Of a stretch of 64,000 nt of DNA, positions 1-10,254 are shown one piece after another. The translations under genes were made by a program, and so were the position numbers. Origin of the DNA: Cymbomonas tetramitiformis (lineage: Eukaryota; Chlorophyta; Pyramimonadophyceae; Pyramimonadales; Pyramimonadaceae); assembly GCA_001247695.2 (NCBI GenBank), contig LGRX02025931.1, positions 1 through 64,000 on the forward strand, given 5' to 3'. Positions within the stretch are counted from its first letter, which is position 1. Each line of letters begins with the position of its first letter. The notes under the pieces are model-generated. The model was not told where the DNA came from. It worked only from the letters and a program-made list of their open reading frames with translations, and searched no databases.

Positions 1-165
1 GCCCTTCAGCTTGGCGACTCCAGCGGGCGACTCAACCGCGGATGAGTCGCCCTTCAGCGCGGGCGACTCCAGCGGGCGACTCAACCGCGGATGAGTCGCC
101 CTTCAGCGCGGCGACTTCAGCGAGCGACTCATCAGCCCTTCAGCTTGGCGACTTTAGCAGAAAAC
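1..165. repeat. GC-rich minisatellite, unit about 48 bp
   Basis: Tandem units begin GCCCTTCAGC and contain two or three copies of GCGACTC. Copies start near 1, 49, 98 and 138, and the later ones are shortened. The array runs into the window edge and stops just before the first coding exon, so the 5' part of the next gene may have been replaced by it. Confidence 0.8.
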
Positions 166-189
166 TAATTTGCATGCATTTCGGTTGCA

Positions 190-3100
190 GGACTTACTTT
201 TACCTCCTTCATTGAATGATGTGTTCAATTTCTCATGTCGCTGTAAGAGGTTATGTTCGTCGAATATTTCTAAACAAGAGGTTAAGGATCTTCGCTCTGA
301 ATTCTGGACCTTGAACGCGGCATCTCCTAAAGAGAAAAGTCTTCAAGGAATGCAGAGACAATGGATCATATCTACCCTTAAAAAGTCGTCCGACTTTTCA
401 GATCAAGATGCACCAGTTCTCAAATTTGCCATTGGTTCTCAGCGTGTGTGTCGCAAGTTTTATGAGAAATGTTTGCCGATATCTCATGGACGGCTGACGA
501 AGCTGATAAAGGATTTATTTGCCGGAAGAAAACATAACAGGTAAACCAATTTACAGTTTTCCTGTAGGCTCCCATTCTTTGCATCAGATTCATTATAATA
601 ATATACATTTTTTCCCTTTTCAGGCTGCACGGAAACAGCAAACAAGTGCAAGTACAGGGCTTGTCATATATTCCAAAAAACTCTCTAAAGGTTTCAGCAG
701 CGAAAACCTTTCTGCAGAAGATTGCCAAAGAGCAAGGTCAACATCAACCGGACAAGAAAGAAACACATCTGCCTCAAGGAATGACAAAGCTTGACGTCTA
801 CGAAAAATTTATCGAAGAGCTTCCAGCCTTTGGTTCTGAGAGATTCAAGGTCAGCGAGCCATACTGGTATACGATCTGGAGAAAACACTTCAAGTGGCTT
901 AAGTGTCCGAAGATTTGCAAGTTCTCGGAGTGCAAGATCTGCTCGACCGCAAAGCTTCACAAGCAAGTCGCCCCGGCCGAAATGAGAGGTATGTTAGAAA
1001 GAAAACCCAATCTTGTCGTGTAGATAAACACTGCTTGTTCATACACGTGACCACTTACCTGAATGTGTTTGCATTGCAGTACGAATCGAAAATCTTTTGC
1101 AAGCTCATCGACTGGATGCAAGGGCTGAACGGGAGAAGTACTACAAACACATTCAGAAATCCAGCGCAGCAAAAGGCAACGCGAAGTGGTGGAAATATAC
1201 TACCATGATCATCGATGGCATGACACAACGTACCACACACTTGCCTCACTTTCGTCGAATGCCCTCTTGGGTCAAAGACAATAAGGCATTGATAGATACC
1301 CACTGCATTGGGATACTCATCGAAGGCATCGGTCGTTTTATGGAATTCAATTTCAGTCATAACTACTCTGACAACTCGAACTATCTTGCGAACGTCATAC
1401 AGCGGGCAGTAGCACGAGTTCATGAGCATCGACGATCGGGTGGGCATCCGTTACCGGAAGTAGTGTATCTACAATTGGACAATGTAAGCAGCAATAAGAG
1501 CCACTTCTTGATTGCTTATTGTGCCATGCTGGTCAAACGTGGGGTATTCCGCAAGGTGAAGATCAACTATCTGATCGTGGGACATACACACGAAAATATC
1601 GATCAGATGTTTTCAAGGTTTTCTGTGGCTTTGAGGAGGCTGAACGTTTGGGACATCGAGCATTTGATGGAGGTGGCTAGGAACTGCTTTAAGGATGGAG
1701 TAGTTCCGGAATGTCAACTGATCGATGAGGTGCACGATATCAAGGGCTGGATGCATGGATGCTATAACGAAGTGCGCGATGTCAGCTTCCAACACGCATT
1801 CAAGATATTTTCTGGGCCCACAGGCGACGTGTTAGTGCAGGCGAAACGTTATTCATTCGATCCAGTCTGTCTGGCTTCCAAAGGAAGGTGGGGTGAAGGT
1901 ATTTAAGAGCAGCCTGCCCGAGGGCTCACCATGCTTTGTCGAGCCTAAATCCATTAACGAATTGAGCGCACGGAAACAAGCGAAGCAGCTTGCGACTTCC
2001 AGGAAGTCTACGAGCAATCCATTGAAAGAGATCGAGGATCTTGTCATTCAATGCAAGAGGAATCTTTGCTTATGCATTCGAGGTAAGCACTGCACTGCTA
2101 GCGATTACGATTTGATTTGTCATATTTCAAATGTAAGTGGCCTTCTTAGTTTCTCGGGTTTTGTTTTGCAGATGTCGCAACCACCGAGGAGGCGGAGCGG
2201 CTTCAATTTCTAGCCAAGCGCGCAAATACTTTTCTTCAAGGGTACGTTCAAATGCAACGTGACATTGCGGCAGGAACGTTCGAACTGAAAGAGAAGACAA
2301 CGTGGGTGCTGCACGAGGCTCCCTTTGAGGTTACTGGACCCATGATGCCTGTTCCTTCGGGTGCGTTGAGCGCGAACGGGCGAGATGCGGAAGTACTGAT
2401 TGTCGATGAGCCAATGGCTGATACGAATGATATTGAACGTGGTTACACGGATGCACAACTGGCTGATTACGTGCAGGGCCTTCGGGACTCCGTAGCGGTT
2501 CACGTGCGCCCAGTACCTCGTCCTATCTACATCGGGGCACAAAGAAATACCATTGGAAGACGAGCTCGAGATCATCTTGCGCAATACATTCTGGGAGAAA
2601 CTGACGACCCGGACTACGATGTGAGCTACAGCAAGATGAAGAAAGGTAGCATGGCTGTGTTGATTGCTCCCGAGTCCGAGAAGACTGCCCGGACGGAATA
2701 CCCGTTTCGTATCGCTCTGGGAAGGAGCCGAGGATGGTCGAGATATCTGTACCTTTGTGAGGTACAAGAGCAGCTGCTAAATGAGAAAAGTGAGAAATGT
2801 TTGTTGATGTGATTGCGCGCGCAACCTGCTTTTAACATCACAACGTTTTATGTCAATCTAATACCTCTTTTATCTTCTTTCTGGTGCAGGAGAAAAATGT
2901 TTGCGGTGGTTGACTTGTGGTACATTTAAGCTCACGAGCGCCTCCCAAAAGGAGGCCCAGAATGCAGACTCCCGGCTTTCGAAGGAGAAGGCATCGAAAC
3001 CTGAAAGTTTCCGGCTGCATCAACGTACCAAGCAGGTGGCGCCGTATACACCAAGCGAAGTAGTAGTAGCATGGGACTGGGACACGGAAGAGGAGCGCCG

Positions 3101-3359
3101 AAAGATCAATGCAAGCACACAGCGATGGATCCCGGGTGAGCAATATGACTTGTTGGTCAAACGAGTCATTGCCAGCGACATGTCAAAGAGCTTTGAGCCA
3201 CCCCAGCATAGAACACCCAAACTCTTACTGCGCGACGCAATCATGCCATTAGAGGATAAAGAGGATAAAGAGAACGCGGAGGCTGAAGAGGGTGAGAGTT
3301 CAGACGAGGAAGCCTCTTTGTCGTCCTTGTCCGATGATGACGACCAGATGTGTGAATAA
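190..3359 (+). pseudogene. DUF7869-type multi-exon gene (putative transposase-derived), frameshifted
   Basis: I read five exons: about 190-542, 624-988, 1080-2082, 2172-2789 and 2890-3359 (TAA). The introns have GT-AG ends and T-rich acceptors. Exon 2 carries a Cys cluster, CPKICKFSECKICSTAKL. Exon 3 has the block LQLDNVSSNKSHF followed by KINYLIVGHTHENIDQMFSR, which I recognise as typical of DUF7869 proteins, an expanded and probably RNase H-like family in algae, oomycetes and animals. The C-terminus is acidic (Ser/Asp/Glu-rich, ending DDDDQMCE). No good ATG precedes exon 1; a TTG lies at 170 and an acceptor-like TTGCAG ends at 189, so the 5' end is probably missing. Near 1880-1895 the frame shifts by one: KGRWGEGI-stop against a downstream frame GGVKVFKSSLPEG. 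Either the gene is broken or there is a sequence error. Catalytic function is inference from the family. Confidence 0.62.
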
Positions 3360-3525
3360 CTCGATCAGTCCGATGAACTTGTATATAGAAGTTGTAAAAC
3401 AATAGTATATATTGTGAATATCTAATGTTGAACTATCGTGGTATTACCACGTTTGATTTCCTTGCACTCATTGTATGACTCATGCTATGCCTATACGCAT
3501 GCTTGGTATGTAAAATTTCACGCAT

Positions 3526-3606
3526 TATAAAGCCTGCCTATCTCTTCATCAGCATTCATTTCTCGCTTTCGCTCACGATAGACCCCACCTCCTACCAGTA
3601 AGCGAA
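3526..3606 (+). promoter_or_regulatory. TATA box plus conserved leader, copy 1
   Basis: TATAAAG at 3526 is followed by a leader containing CTTTCGCTCAC and CACCTCCTACCAG. The stretch of about 75 bp is almost identical to the one at 4966-5043. The spacing of TATA box to leader to ATG (3612) suits a core promoter and short 5' UTR. Confidence 0.6.
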
Positions 3607-3611
3607 TAACG

Positions 3612-3734
3612 ATGTCAGCGAACGACAAGCTGGAGCCACAAGCCCAACCCAAAGGGGAACCTGCCGTAGGCGGAGATGAAGGTTTGCACCCTAAAAAACG
3701 AATAGCATCGTTTTATCCTGCGTGTATGACTTAA
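3612..3734 (+). CDS. short ORF behind promoter copy 1, uncharacterised
   Basis: Begins with the first ATG after the TATA box and encodes 40 residues, MSANDKLEPQ to FYPACMT. It is Pro/Gln/Gly/Lys-rich with no domain I recognise. A second open stretch ending 4003 closes with an acidic tail (EWIDYDFEPSHG), like other products of this array. An intron could join them, but I could not find a junction that keeps the frame open. It may be a gene remnant. Confidence 0.3.
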   Translation: MSANDKLEPQAQPKGEPAVGGDEGLHPKKRIASFYPACMT

Positions 3735-4231
3735 CGAACCCACTTGTTTATTGTAGTTCTTGTATCATGGTAGTCGATTGTTTTGAGCACCCTTGGTCTG
3801 TAGTAGGTCCCTTCAATATATTTCTCGGACGCCCATATTTTTGTGGCAATCCATCGATCATAGATTTAACACGTGTGATGTACGGGTGCACGCTTCGGTT
3901 GCAGCCGGCGCCGTACTGAGGCCACTGACATTTGGATTGAGATATGGAGAGTACAATGATGTCGGAGAATGGATTGATTACGACTTCGAACCCTCTCATG
4001 GGTAGCTACGGAAGTAGCGATAATGGCAACCACTTTGAAAACTAGGCAAGCCTCGTCCCCTCAAATCCTTTCGGGAAATCATCGATGGTCAACAGGTCAA
4101 CATTCCAACGACAATATGATTTTACAATCGCACGAGCGCACATTTGCGAGCTCAGATTGTTCGGACGCCCAAGGAATCCTTGGGAACGCGTATCACATGG
4201 ATGGAACAAACACCACATGTCTGCATGGTCA

Positions 4232-4318
4232 TATAAAACATGCTTTCACGGCATCCCTGTTCATTTTTTGCTTACGCTCACCATCCACCCACCTCCTACC
4301 AACATTCCAAGAACATGG
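4232..4318 (+). promoter_or_regulatory. TATA box plus conserved leader, copy 2
   Basis: TATAAAA at 4232 is followed by GCTTACGCTCACCATC and CACCTCCTACCAAC. This is a diverged copy of the array promoter, and the next ATG is at 4319. Confidence 0.5.
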
Positions 4319-4667
4319 ACGCTCAGCGAATCAACCTGACGGTCGATCCGAAACATGTTTTGTTTTTATTGTTCTGCCCTTCATCCGTGCGAGGTACGAT
4401 AGGAGAAGGCAAGCGCAAAGGGATTCAGTTGCTAGAATGAGAAACGGCGAATGCCCAGAGTGTATGAGGAAGTATTTTGACCTTTGGGAGGACAAGAATC
4501 GGATGAACTATTTATGGCATAAACATTTTCATGAGAGGCACGACCCCGTGTGGCGTCGAGCCTTGGAGTTAGAACCAATCCGTCCCCGTTTTCGTCTGAC
4601 ACGCCTTGGCCGCCATCTGTTAAAACTGCAGAGTCACCCGAATTTTCACCCCGACAATCTCGATTGA
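4319..4667 (+). pseudogene. small Cys-pair protein of the array, frameshifted
   Basis: The ATG right after promoter copy 2 opens MDAQRINLTVDPKHVLF. The reading then changes frame at about 4355-4370 to continue IVLPFIRARYDRRRQAQRD, GECPECMRKYFDLWED and on to a TGA at 4667. Relatives at 5055 and 6628 read VLFRFVLPAIRERR and VLFGIVLPYIREMR without a break, so a one-base frameshift is the simplest reading. The product has one CxxC pair and is rich in Arg, Trp and His. No function is known. The downstream frame is also open upstream through the promoter back to 4023, which I take as chance. Confidence 0.45.
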
Positions 4668-4965
4668 TGACCAGGTATATGTCTTTCTTGGACAGGATTG
4701 CCTTACTATCATCCTAGCCACAAATTCTAATCCGCCTGTGCATTCCGTGTGCCCGCAGATGATGACACCAAGCTCCTCGCACACACATCGCGGTGCATTG
4801 GCTACTTTGAAGAGGCGCACGTAGAATAATAACAATAAGAATAACACATAGTCTTCGATATGCAACGAGGTTGTGTCATTGTGAGATGACCTTTTGACAA
4901 TAGTAGGGTGAGATTTGTACTTTTTATGTAACATGTCTTACGTTGGTATGTAAAATGTCACGCAT

Positions 4966-5054
4966 TATAAAGCCTGCCTATCTCTTCATCAGCATTCATT
5001 TCTCGCTTTCGCTCACGATAGACCCCACCTCCTACCAGTGAGCGACACACCCAG
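4966..5054 (+). promoter_or_regulatory. TATA box plus conserved leader, copy 3
   Basis: TATAAAG at 4966 is followed by the same leader as copy 1, with only a few differences up to CCTACCAGTGAGCGA. The preceding 25 bp (TTGGTATGTAAAAT and flanks) are also shared with 3503-3525, so the duplicated block extends upstream of the TATA box. Confidence 0.65.
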
Positions 5055-5651
5055 ATGCCAGACTACTACATTGTGCTTTTCCGTTTTGTGCTTCCCGCCA
5101 TCCGGGAAAGACGCCGTTCCCGCGAGGAATGCTTTTTGCACGCATGGGTAGAAGAACGATTTCTGTGGGCCCTTGAAACATGAGTACGCATTACATGCCC
5201 CGATATCCCTGGCACATTTACCTCAGAAATCATTGTGTTTCCTGTGACACTTGCGCGGTTTTTTTTTCATCCTCGGAGAATTGTGAACGACGACGTCGGC
5301 GGCTTAAGAGTCAATGAGGCGTCCTACTTTAATCGGACTAGTTGGATTTCCGGTATGAATTTGTATCGCAGTTTTAACGAACTCCACCGACGATGGTTAT
5401 ATGATCACCATTGGGCCTGGTGCAACGGTTGGTTTCGCAACCTCCTTGACTATGACGCTGATGGCAACGAATTCGTCTGTGATCGTGTATACTACCGGCC
5501 CTGTTGCGATGATTGCGGAAGGTCAGATGCACTTGTTATGCGAGTGACTTACCCACATCGATGCATATGTGTCGACCGCGCGAGTTGCGAGTTCTGGCAG
5601 GATACCGATGATACCGAAATCCCAGAGTTGCTGTCCTCCGACTCCGACTAA
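5055..5651 (+). pseudogene. small Cys-pair protein of the array with one in-frame TGA
   Basis: The frame runs from ATG 5055 to TAA 5651 (198 codons) and is interrupted only by TGA at 5181-5183. The N-terminus MPDYYIVLFRFVLPAIRER and HAWVEERFLWALE match the minus-strand relative at 6628. The middle shares RRWLYDHHWAWCNGWF with its RRWLREYHWAWYNGFY. The C-terminus has a likely zinc ribbon (RPCCDDCGR, then RCICVDRASCEFW) and an acidic end (LLSSDSD). A small GT-AG intron does not remove the TGA. It is either a recent pseudogene or a readthrough case. Function unknown. Confidence 0.55.
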
Positions 5652-5653
5652 GG

Positions 5654-5661
5654 TATAAAAG
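5654..5661 (+). promoter_or_regulatory. TATA box of the array, copy 4
   Basis: GGTATAAAAGCTCAAT follows the stop codon of the preceding gene by a few bases. The same stop-to-TATA arrangement recurs at 6896-6906, so the duplicated block spans a gene end and the next promoter. Confidence 0.5.
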
Positions 5662-5699
5662 CTCAATAACTCTGTGTCGATCGGGAGGCTTGCGATAGT

Positions 5700-5804
5700 G
5701 TGTTTGAGCTTGAAGTAGCTGACGAGGACACAGATTCGGAATGGGGCCATCATTTGGACGACTCAACCGATTCGGATCCGTCGGCGGGATCCCTGCACGA
5801 TTAG
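5700..5804 (+). pseudogene. acidic C-terminal fragment of an array gene
   Basis: An open frame without a good ATG encodes VFELEVADEDTDSEWGHHLD and ends DSDPSAGSLHD before TAG. It lies 45 bp after TATA copy 4 and has the acidic, Ser/Asp-rich tail seen in its neighbours. The body of the gene appears deleted. Confidence 0.3.
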
Positions 5805-6029
5805 CCACGATTATAGTCATAATGCACGATTGAATAGAATACACATGGAATGTAACAACCACTGTGTAATAATGTAACATACAATGATTATAAAATGTGA
5901 AGATCGGGGTTCTTATACCATTGCTTGTACCATACACGTGACTTATGATATTTTTGTTGCCCGCATCGAGAAGAATTGTTTTCTAGAATAGATGGGTGGT
6001 GGCTAAAGCCACCGATTGAGATTCGACCA

Positions 6030-6628
6030 TCAATTCAAATCAAGACGAGTCATCCGCCGACAGTCGACAAGGTCAGTGCAGATGTACTCGTCGCCAATAC
6101 GGGTAAGATCCATATCAATGCGTCGGCATCGACTGCAGGCAGGCCTCATAGACAACTCGTACCGCGACGGGTAGATCCATTGAGGATCTGCATGCTCGTT
6201 GTAAAAGCCGTTGTACCAGGCCCAATGATATTCACGAAGCCACCGTTTTTCGAAGTCGTCGAAATCGATGTAGTCTAGCCGGAATCTGAAGTTGTTTGAC
6301 ATGCCAGGTCCTTGCCAATGGAACCCTTCATCATCGTAATATGGGGCTTCAAAGTTGGAGGTAGGGAATATCTGCAAGAAATTTCCCCAATCACGAACAT
6401 CCCCCAATCGACTTCGAGCAGATCACGTAATTCATAGAAATAGTGAGCCAAAGTTACAGGCATCCAAACATCACCAAACATGCCCGAAAACGTCAAAACT
6501 TGTTCTTCCAACGCCCACAAGAAACGTTCTTCGACCCATGCCTGCACAAAGTATTCCTCACGCAGTTGACGCATTTCCCGAATGTAAGGAAGAACAATCC
6601 CAAACAGGACGTAATGGGTATCCGCCAT
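6030..6628 (-). pseudogene. inverted copy of the VLP-type small Cys-pair gene, frameshifted
   Basis: On the minus strand ATG 6628 opens MADTHYVLFGIVLPYIREMR, HAWVEERF-like AWVEERFLWALEEQ and VTLAHYFYELRDLLEVDWG. The family then continues in another frame from about 6407 (NFLQIFPTSNFEAPYYDDEG, RRWLREYHWAWYNGFY-type block, RPACSRCRR, YICTDLVDC) to a stop at 6030. The frame change coincides with a direct repeat, GATTGGGG, which suggests slippage. The copy is inverted relative to the other array genes and is flanked by duplicated sequence (5583-5661 and 6832-6906). An AT-rich TATTTAAAT lies upstream at about 6710. Function unknown. Confidence 0.5.
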
Positions 6629-6833
6629 TCTTGATAATGCAAAGATGAAGCGGTGTGTCTTCCAGGAAGGAATGGAAAATGATCCTCCTAAAGGCCTCAA
6701 GCGATTTAAATATTGCCAAGGAGGGCTTGGGCCTCTCAAGGTGAATGCCGCAAACCAATAGGATGAAACCGACAATCACAAGATTGGCCAAGATAAGATT
6801 GGCGCGGACAAATGTTGGCCCAAGATTGGCGCG

Positions 6834-6896
6834 GATTGCGAGTTCTGGCAGGATACCGAAGTCCCACAGTTGCTGTCCGACTCCGACTCCGACTAA
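6834..6896 (+). pseudogene. 3' end fragment of the 5055-type gene
   Basis: Encodes DCEFWQDTEVPQLLSDSDSD and a stop, matching the end of the 5055 gene (SCEFWQDTD..., LLSSDSD). It is directly followed by GGTATAAAAGCTCAAT. It marks the boundary of a segmental duplication around the inverted gene. Confidence 0.5.
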
Positions 6897-6898
6897 GG

Positions 6899-7010
6899 TA
6901 TAAAAGCTCAATTCATCTTACTTAGCCTTCATTTGTTGCTTTCGCTCACCATCGTGCCACCCCTGCCACCTCCTACCAGAGAGTGAGCGACGCGCCTCTG
7001 CAAACTCGTG
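6899..7010 (+). promoter_or_regulatory. TATA box plus conserved leader, copy 5
   Basis: TATAAAAG at 6899 is followed by CTTAGCCTTCATTTGTTGCT, TTCGCTCACCATCGTGCCAC and CACCTCCTACCAGAGAG. It shares all leader blocks with copies 1, 3 and 6. The next ATG is 7011. Confidence 0.65.
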
Positions 7011-7421
7011 ATGCCTTCAGTGTTAAGGTTTGGTGTGCATCGGAATCGTGCCAGTATCGATGTAGATGCCATTCATCGCCATGAGATGGTGCACCGACCA
7101 TGCCCCGAATGCAATTTGCACCAGTGGACTTTGACAACGATGGCAAACCGCCCTGTCCGCCGCCCGCCGATGCCTCACAGGCACGATCTGATATGGGCTA
7201 TGTGGCGCTTTACCCGACGAACTCGGTTTTATCTGTTTTTTGAATTGGTAGAGCCGGAACGCTATCCCGATCGCGCTGAATATGCATGGGGTGAAGCGTG
7301 GATGACTCCGCGATTAATGGTTATTCCAGTCGACGTTGTACGCCTATTGGTCTGTTGGTACCAGAATGACGAAACGACACCTTTCGACGAGTACTGTATC
7401 AGTTGCGATTGCCTTAGTTGA
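7011..7421 (+). CDS. small Cys-pair protein (MPSVLRFGV family), intact
   Basis: An intact 136-residue frame from ATG 7011 to TGA 7421, directly behind promoter copy 5. Visible features are MPSVLRFGVHRNR at the start, PCPECN (CxxC), WRFTRRTRFYLFFELVEPER, TPRLMVIPVDVVRLLV and a C-terminal CISCDC. Two Cys pairs at the two ends suggest a zinc-binding fold, which is inference. A clear paralogue with the same layout lies at 56459-56866 (MPSILRFGVYG, TPRTMVIPVDVIWALI). No intron, signal peptide or membrane segment is seen. I do not recognise the family. The next promoter starts six bases after the stop. Confidence 0.6.
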   Translation: MPSVLRFGVHRNRASIDVDAIHRHEMVHRPCPECNLHQWTLTTMANRPVRRPPMPHRHDLIWAMWRFTRRTRFYLFFELVEPERYPDRAEYAWGEAWMTPRLMVIPVDVVRLLVCWYQNDETTPFDEYCISCDCLS

Positions 7422-7426
7422 TCAGG

Positions 7427-7541
7427 TATAAAAGCTCAATACCTCTTACTTAGCCTTCATTTGCTGCTTACGCTCACCATCGTGCCACTCCAGCTTGACA
7501 CTAACAACTAACAACTGACCACGCCTCAAGGCAAACTCGTC
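7427..7541 (+). promoter_or_regulatory. TATA box plus conserved leader, copy 6
   Basis: TATAAAAGCTCAAT at 7427 is followed by CTTAGCCTTCATTTGCTGCT and TACGCTCACCATCGTGCCAC. It is nearly identical to copy 5 over about 65 bp and then diverges. The ATG used is at 7542. Confidence 0.65.
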
Positions 7542-7736
7542 ATGAAATGCGATTATTGTGACCTTCCTGCAAACGTTCGCATATGGTTTAATGCTGGTTC
7601 GCATCTTGCTGCGATAAATGAGCATACCGAACATTTCGCGTGTATGCGTTGTTCTTACGAAATATTCATGTGTCAGGAAGCAATGGACGACGAAGACGGA
7701 GTATACTGTATGGTGACTAGGTATTTTTTTTGGTAA
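7542..7736 (+). pseudogene. small Cys-pair protein whose 3' end is replaced by a MITE
   Basis: ATG 7542 opens MKCDYCDLPANVRIWF, then EHFACMRCSYEIFMCQE and the acidic stretch MDDEDGVY. The last codons now run into the inserted element (MVTRYFFW, then TAA). The flanking duplication shows the uninterrupted end was VYWELID and a TAG, encoded just beyond the insertion at 7921-7935. Two CxxC pairs indicate probable metal binding. Function unknown. Confidence 0.5.
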
Positions 7737-7912
7737 ATTACCGGTAAGAGTATTACCGGTAATTCACCGGGTATTACCTAGCCCCATTGTTAAATTAAGG
7801 CTCTTAACAGTGTGGGTAATGTCGCGTTGGTAATTACTGGTAATGGTATTACCGGTAAATTACCCGGTATTACCACACCCCATATTCGCATTACCGGTAA
7901 AGTAGTCACCTT
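7708..7912. mobile_element. 205-bp MITE with 8-bp palindromic target duplication
   Basis: AGTATACT occurs at 7700-7707 and again at 7913-7920. Between them the ends are imperfect inverted repeats (left TGGTGACTA, right TAGTCACC), and the body is built of TTACCGGTAA-type motifs repeated in both orientations. The 8-bp duplication would suit hAT-like or similar transposons. There is no coding capacity. Confidence 0.65.
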
Positions 7913-8087
7913 AGTATACTGGGAGCTGATAGATTAGTAGACCATTACTTTCCGGCGCCTGAAAGGCGTGGAATGAACTAATTCGAGATCTCTTGCCTGG
8001 TAGTAACTTACGTACTTTGCAATGTAATAGTTGTAACGCTATGATATGTTGTACGACCAAGCATTGGTTGCTGACTTATGGCTTTTG

Positions 8088-8150
8088 CGACATATATATA
8101 TATATATACAACGGGTATATATACAACGGGTATATATACAACGGGAAAAA
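8088..8150. repeat. AT microsatellite and 15-bp tandem repeat
   Basis: A run of (TA) is followed by three tandem units of TATATATACAACGGG. It forms the 5' boundary of the mariner-like fragment and extends its frame artificially. Confidence 0.8.
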
Positions 8151-8153
8151 CGG

Positions 8154-8834
8154 GTCGTGCAGATCGATGGTGCAGGCCCACATCAAGGTGTGTACAAAGA
8201 AGTCGTTGAAGAAGGGAAAAGGCTGGGGGCAGTGGTCGAGCGACAGGCGGCACAGATGCCTGATGGGAACAGGAACGACCTCGTGGTCTATCCGGCGTTG
8301 CAACGTCAAGTAGACAAGTTGTGCGAAGGTGAGCGAAAGCATATCGACACCGTCGTCAAGGCGGTGTATCACGCATGGGATAACCTGAGACCCGAGACCC
8401 TGCATATGGCATGCGAGATTCAACGGGTTGTGTACGCAAGCATCATCGAGCACAACGGTGGCAACCGCTTCAAAGTGCCACACATCGGACTGCGGGTTGA
8501 GGTCCAGCCATACATTTATGAGCTCAATGAATATTTTGACACTCGCCAGGAGATTGAGAGGGAGGAAGAAGAGGAGGATGTTGACGACAGCACAGATGAC
8601 GATGCTCCTGGCCAAGTGCGGAGAGTGAATCAGGCCGAGTTGGTAGCGACTTCATGGCAGGCAAAGGAGCAAGGCAGGAAGCGACACAATGGTTACATGA
8701 AAGGCAAGCGCGCAAAAAGACAATCCAGCGAGAGCAGCTCAGATGAGAGTGTAGAAGAGGCAGATGAGCAGTTCATGGTTCCCACAAATTTGCCTCGTCG
8801 TGGTGCACCTCGTGCACGCGCCATTCGCAAGTAG
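8154..8834 (+). pseudogene. Tc1/mariner-like transposase, C-terminal fragment
   Basis: The frame reads VVQIDGAGPHQGVYKEV, which resembles the second catalytic Asp motif of mariner transposases (usually QDNA.PH). NRNDLVVYPALQRQVDKL then stands where the PNSPDLN..D motif is expected, followed by ACEIQRVVYASIIEHNGGNR and FKVPHIGLRV, close to the GGNxYKxPH motif of plant and oomycete mariner-like elements. The N-terminal DNA-binding part and first catalytic Asp are missing. Upstream the frame only encodes the TA repeat. The tail (EEEEEDVDDSTDDDA, SSESSSDESVEEADEQ) is acidic. It is probably a truncated, inactive copy. Confidence 0.5.
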
Positions 8835-10254
8835 TCGCATGATACACCCTTGCTGTGTGTGACAACCGACAAATCTGCGTGTTGTGTGAGCTCATATTTA
8901 TGCATCTACTATCAAATTAGCACTTTCTCAGCCTCAAATCTATTGCTTAGAATAAACATTGCACAAACATTTAGCCCGTCATCCTCTTTGGTATAGAGTA
9001 TTTTACCAATTCAAATATCACAACAACAGCATGCCACCAGTTAGTGAACCGCCGTATGGACTGAATATTGATATCGTTGTATTAGGTGTTGATCACAAGC
9101 TAGTCATTTGTATGAAAACAAGGTTATTTGTTTACCCAATATTCCATCTTTTTTTGATGAAAGTGTACTTCACTGGCCTCTAGCACTTATCTTGGTAACT
9201 GGTTCACTGGTTGTGTACATACACTTGGAACAGGACACCGCATTTAATAGGGTGGTGTCAAGTAGGGTTGGCACCACGGCACCTACATGCGATAGGTTGG
9301 ACCGCAGGCTGGTTTTCAGTTCCCAATCATAGTATATTGTCACTAGGTTGCGAAATATACGATACCCACATCGCTTTAGAGCTTACTTATGGGCGCCGTG
9401 AGATACGTGCATTTGCTTACATTCGCGATTTCGACCGAAAATAGTACTGCGAGCGTGATGTGGTGCCTTGATGCACTACATGCCAAAGGCAAGCGCCCCA
9501 ATTATTTCCCAAACTCAAAACACGTATAAAATATAATTTTAACTCGTAGGGCTTCATCGAGGCCCCCTCTTTAGAATGGCAGATTTATTATATCGGGTAA
9601 CATATATTTACACGAGCACGATGTCGTACTACCTCGCATGCACGAAGACAAGGTGGCTAGACATGATTCGGTCCCATTAAACCGAGATAAATACGTCCTA
9701 GAGGGTTCCTCAAGGTCCAATTTGCGCCAGATTTGAACCTATTTGGGCAAGTAACGACGGAGATATCGCAGTTCGCGTGAAGTCTAATTTTCACCGCGAT
9801 TCCTGAAAAACCCCGATGGGACTATTTGACATGCCCGGAGGTTGTATATATATATATATATTGCAACACTACTAACACTAGCAAACATTCTACTTGTAAT
9901 TAAACGAATAGACACCGTTCATGCAACAATACCCGTGTGATGATAGTTGTATAGCCGCGTTTTTTGACGCGGGGCTTGTGTTTATGAACACACCCAATCC
10001 AAAAAGATATCTCTCTCCGTCGATTGCTCGATGATCACTCGAACCACAATGGCAAACCGCATAATGAAGGCATACCGTACCGCATAAACGCATATCGCAA
10101 CCTACGTGGCTGCCACGTGTCTGCATTACACTGCGCGTTATGATGACGTGGCAGGTCACCCGTCGTCTATAAACCGAGAATAGTAACAGAAAAACACCGT
10201 CTAAAAACATGCATACTGGTTCACCTATCCCCAATAGTCTGTTTCGTACTAGCA
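8835..10254. other. intergenic, no gene recognised
   Basis: AT-rich sequence with a short (TA) run at about 9846-9861. Open frames here are short, overlapping and without recognisable motifs. I see no promoter of the array type and no convincing RNA gene. Confidence 0.5.
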
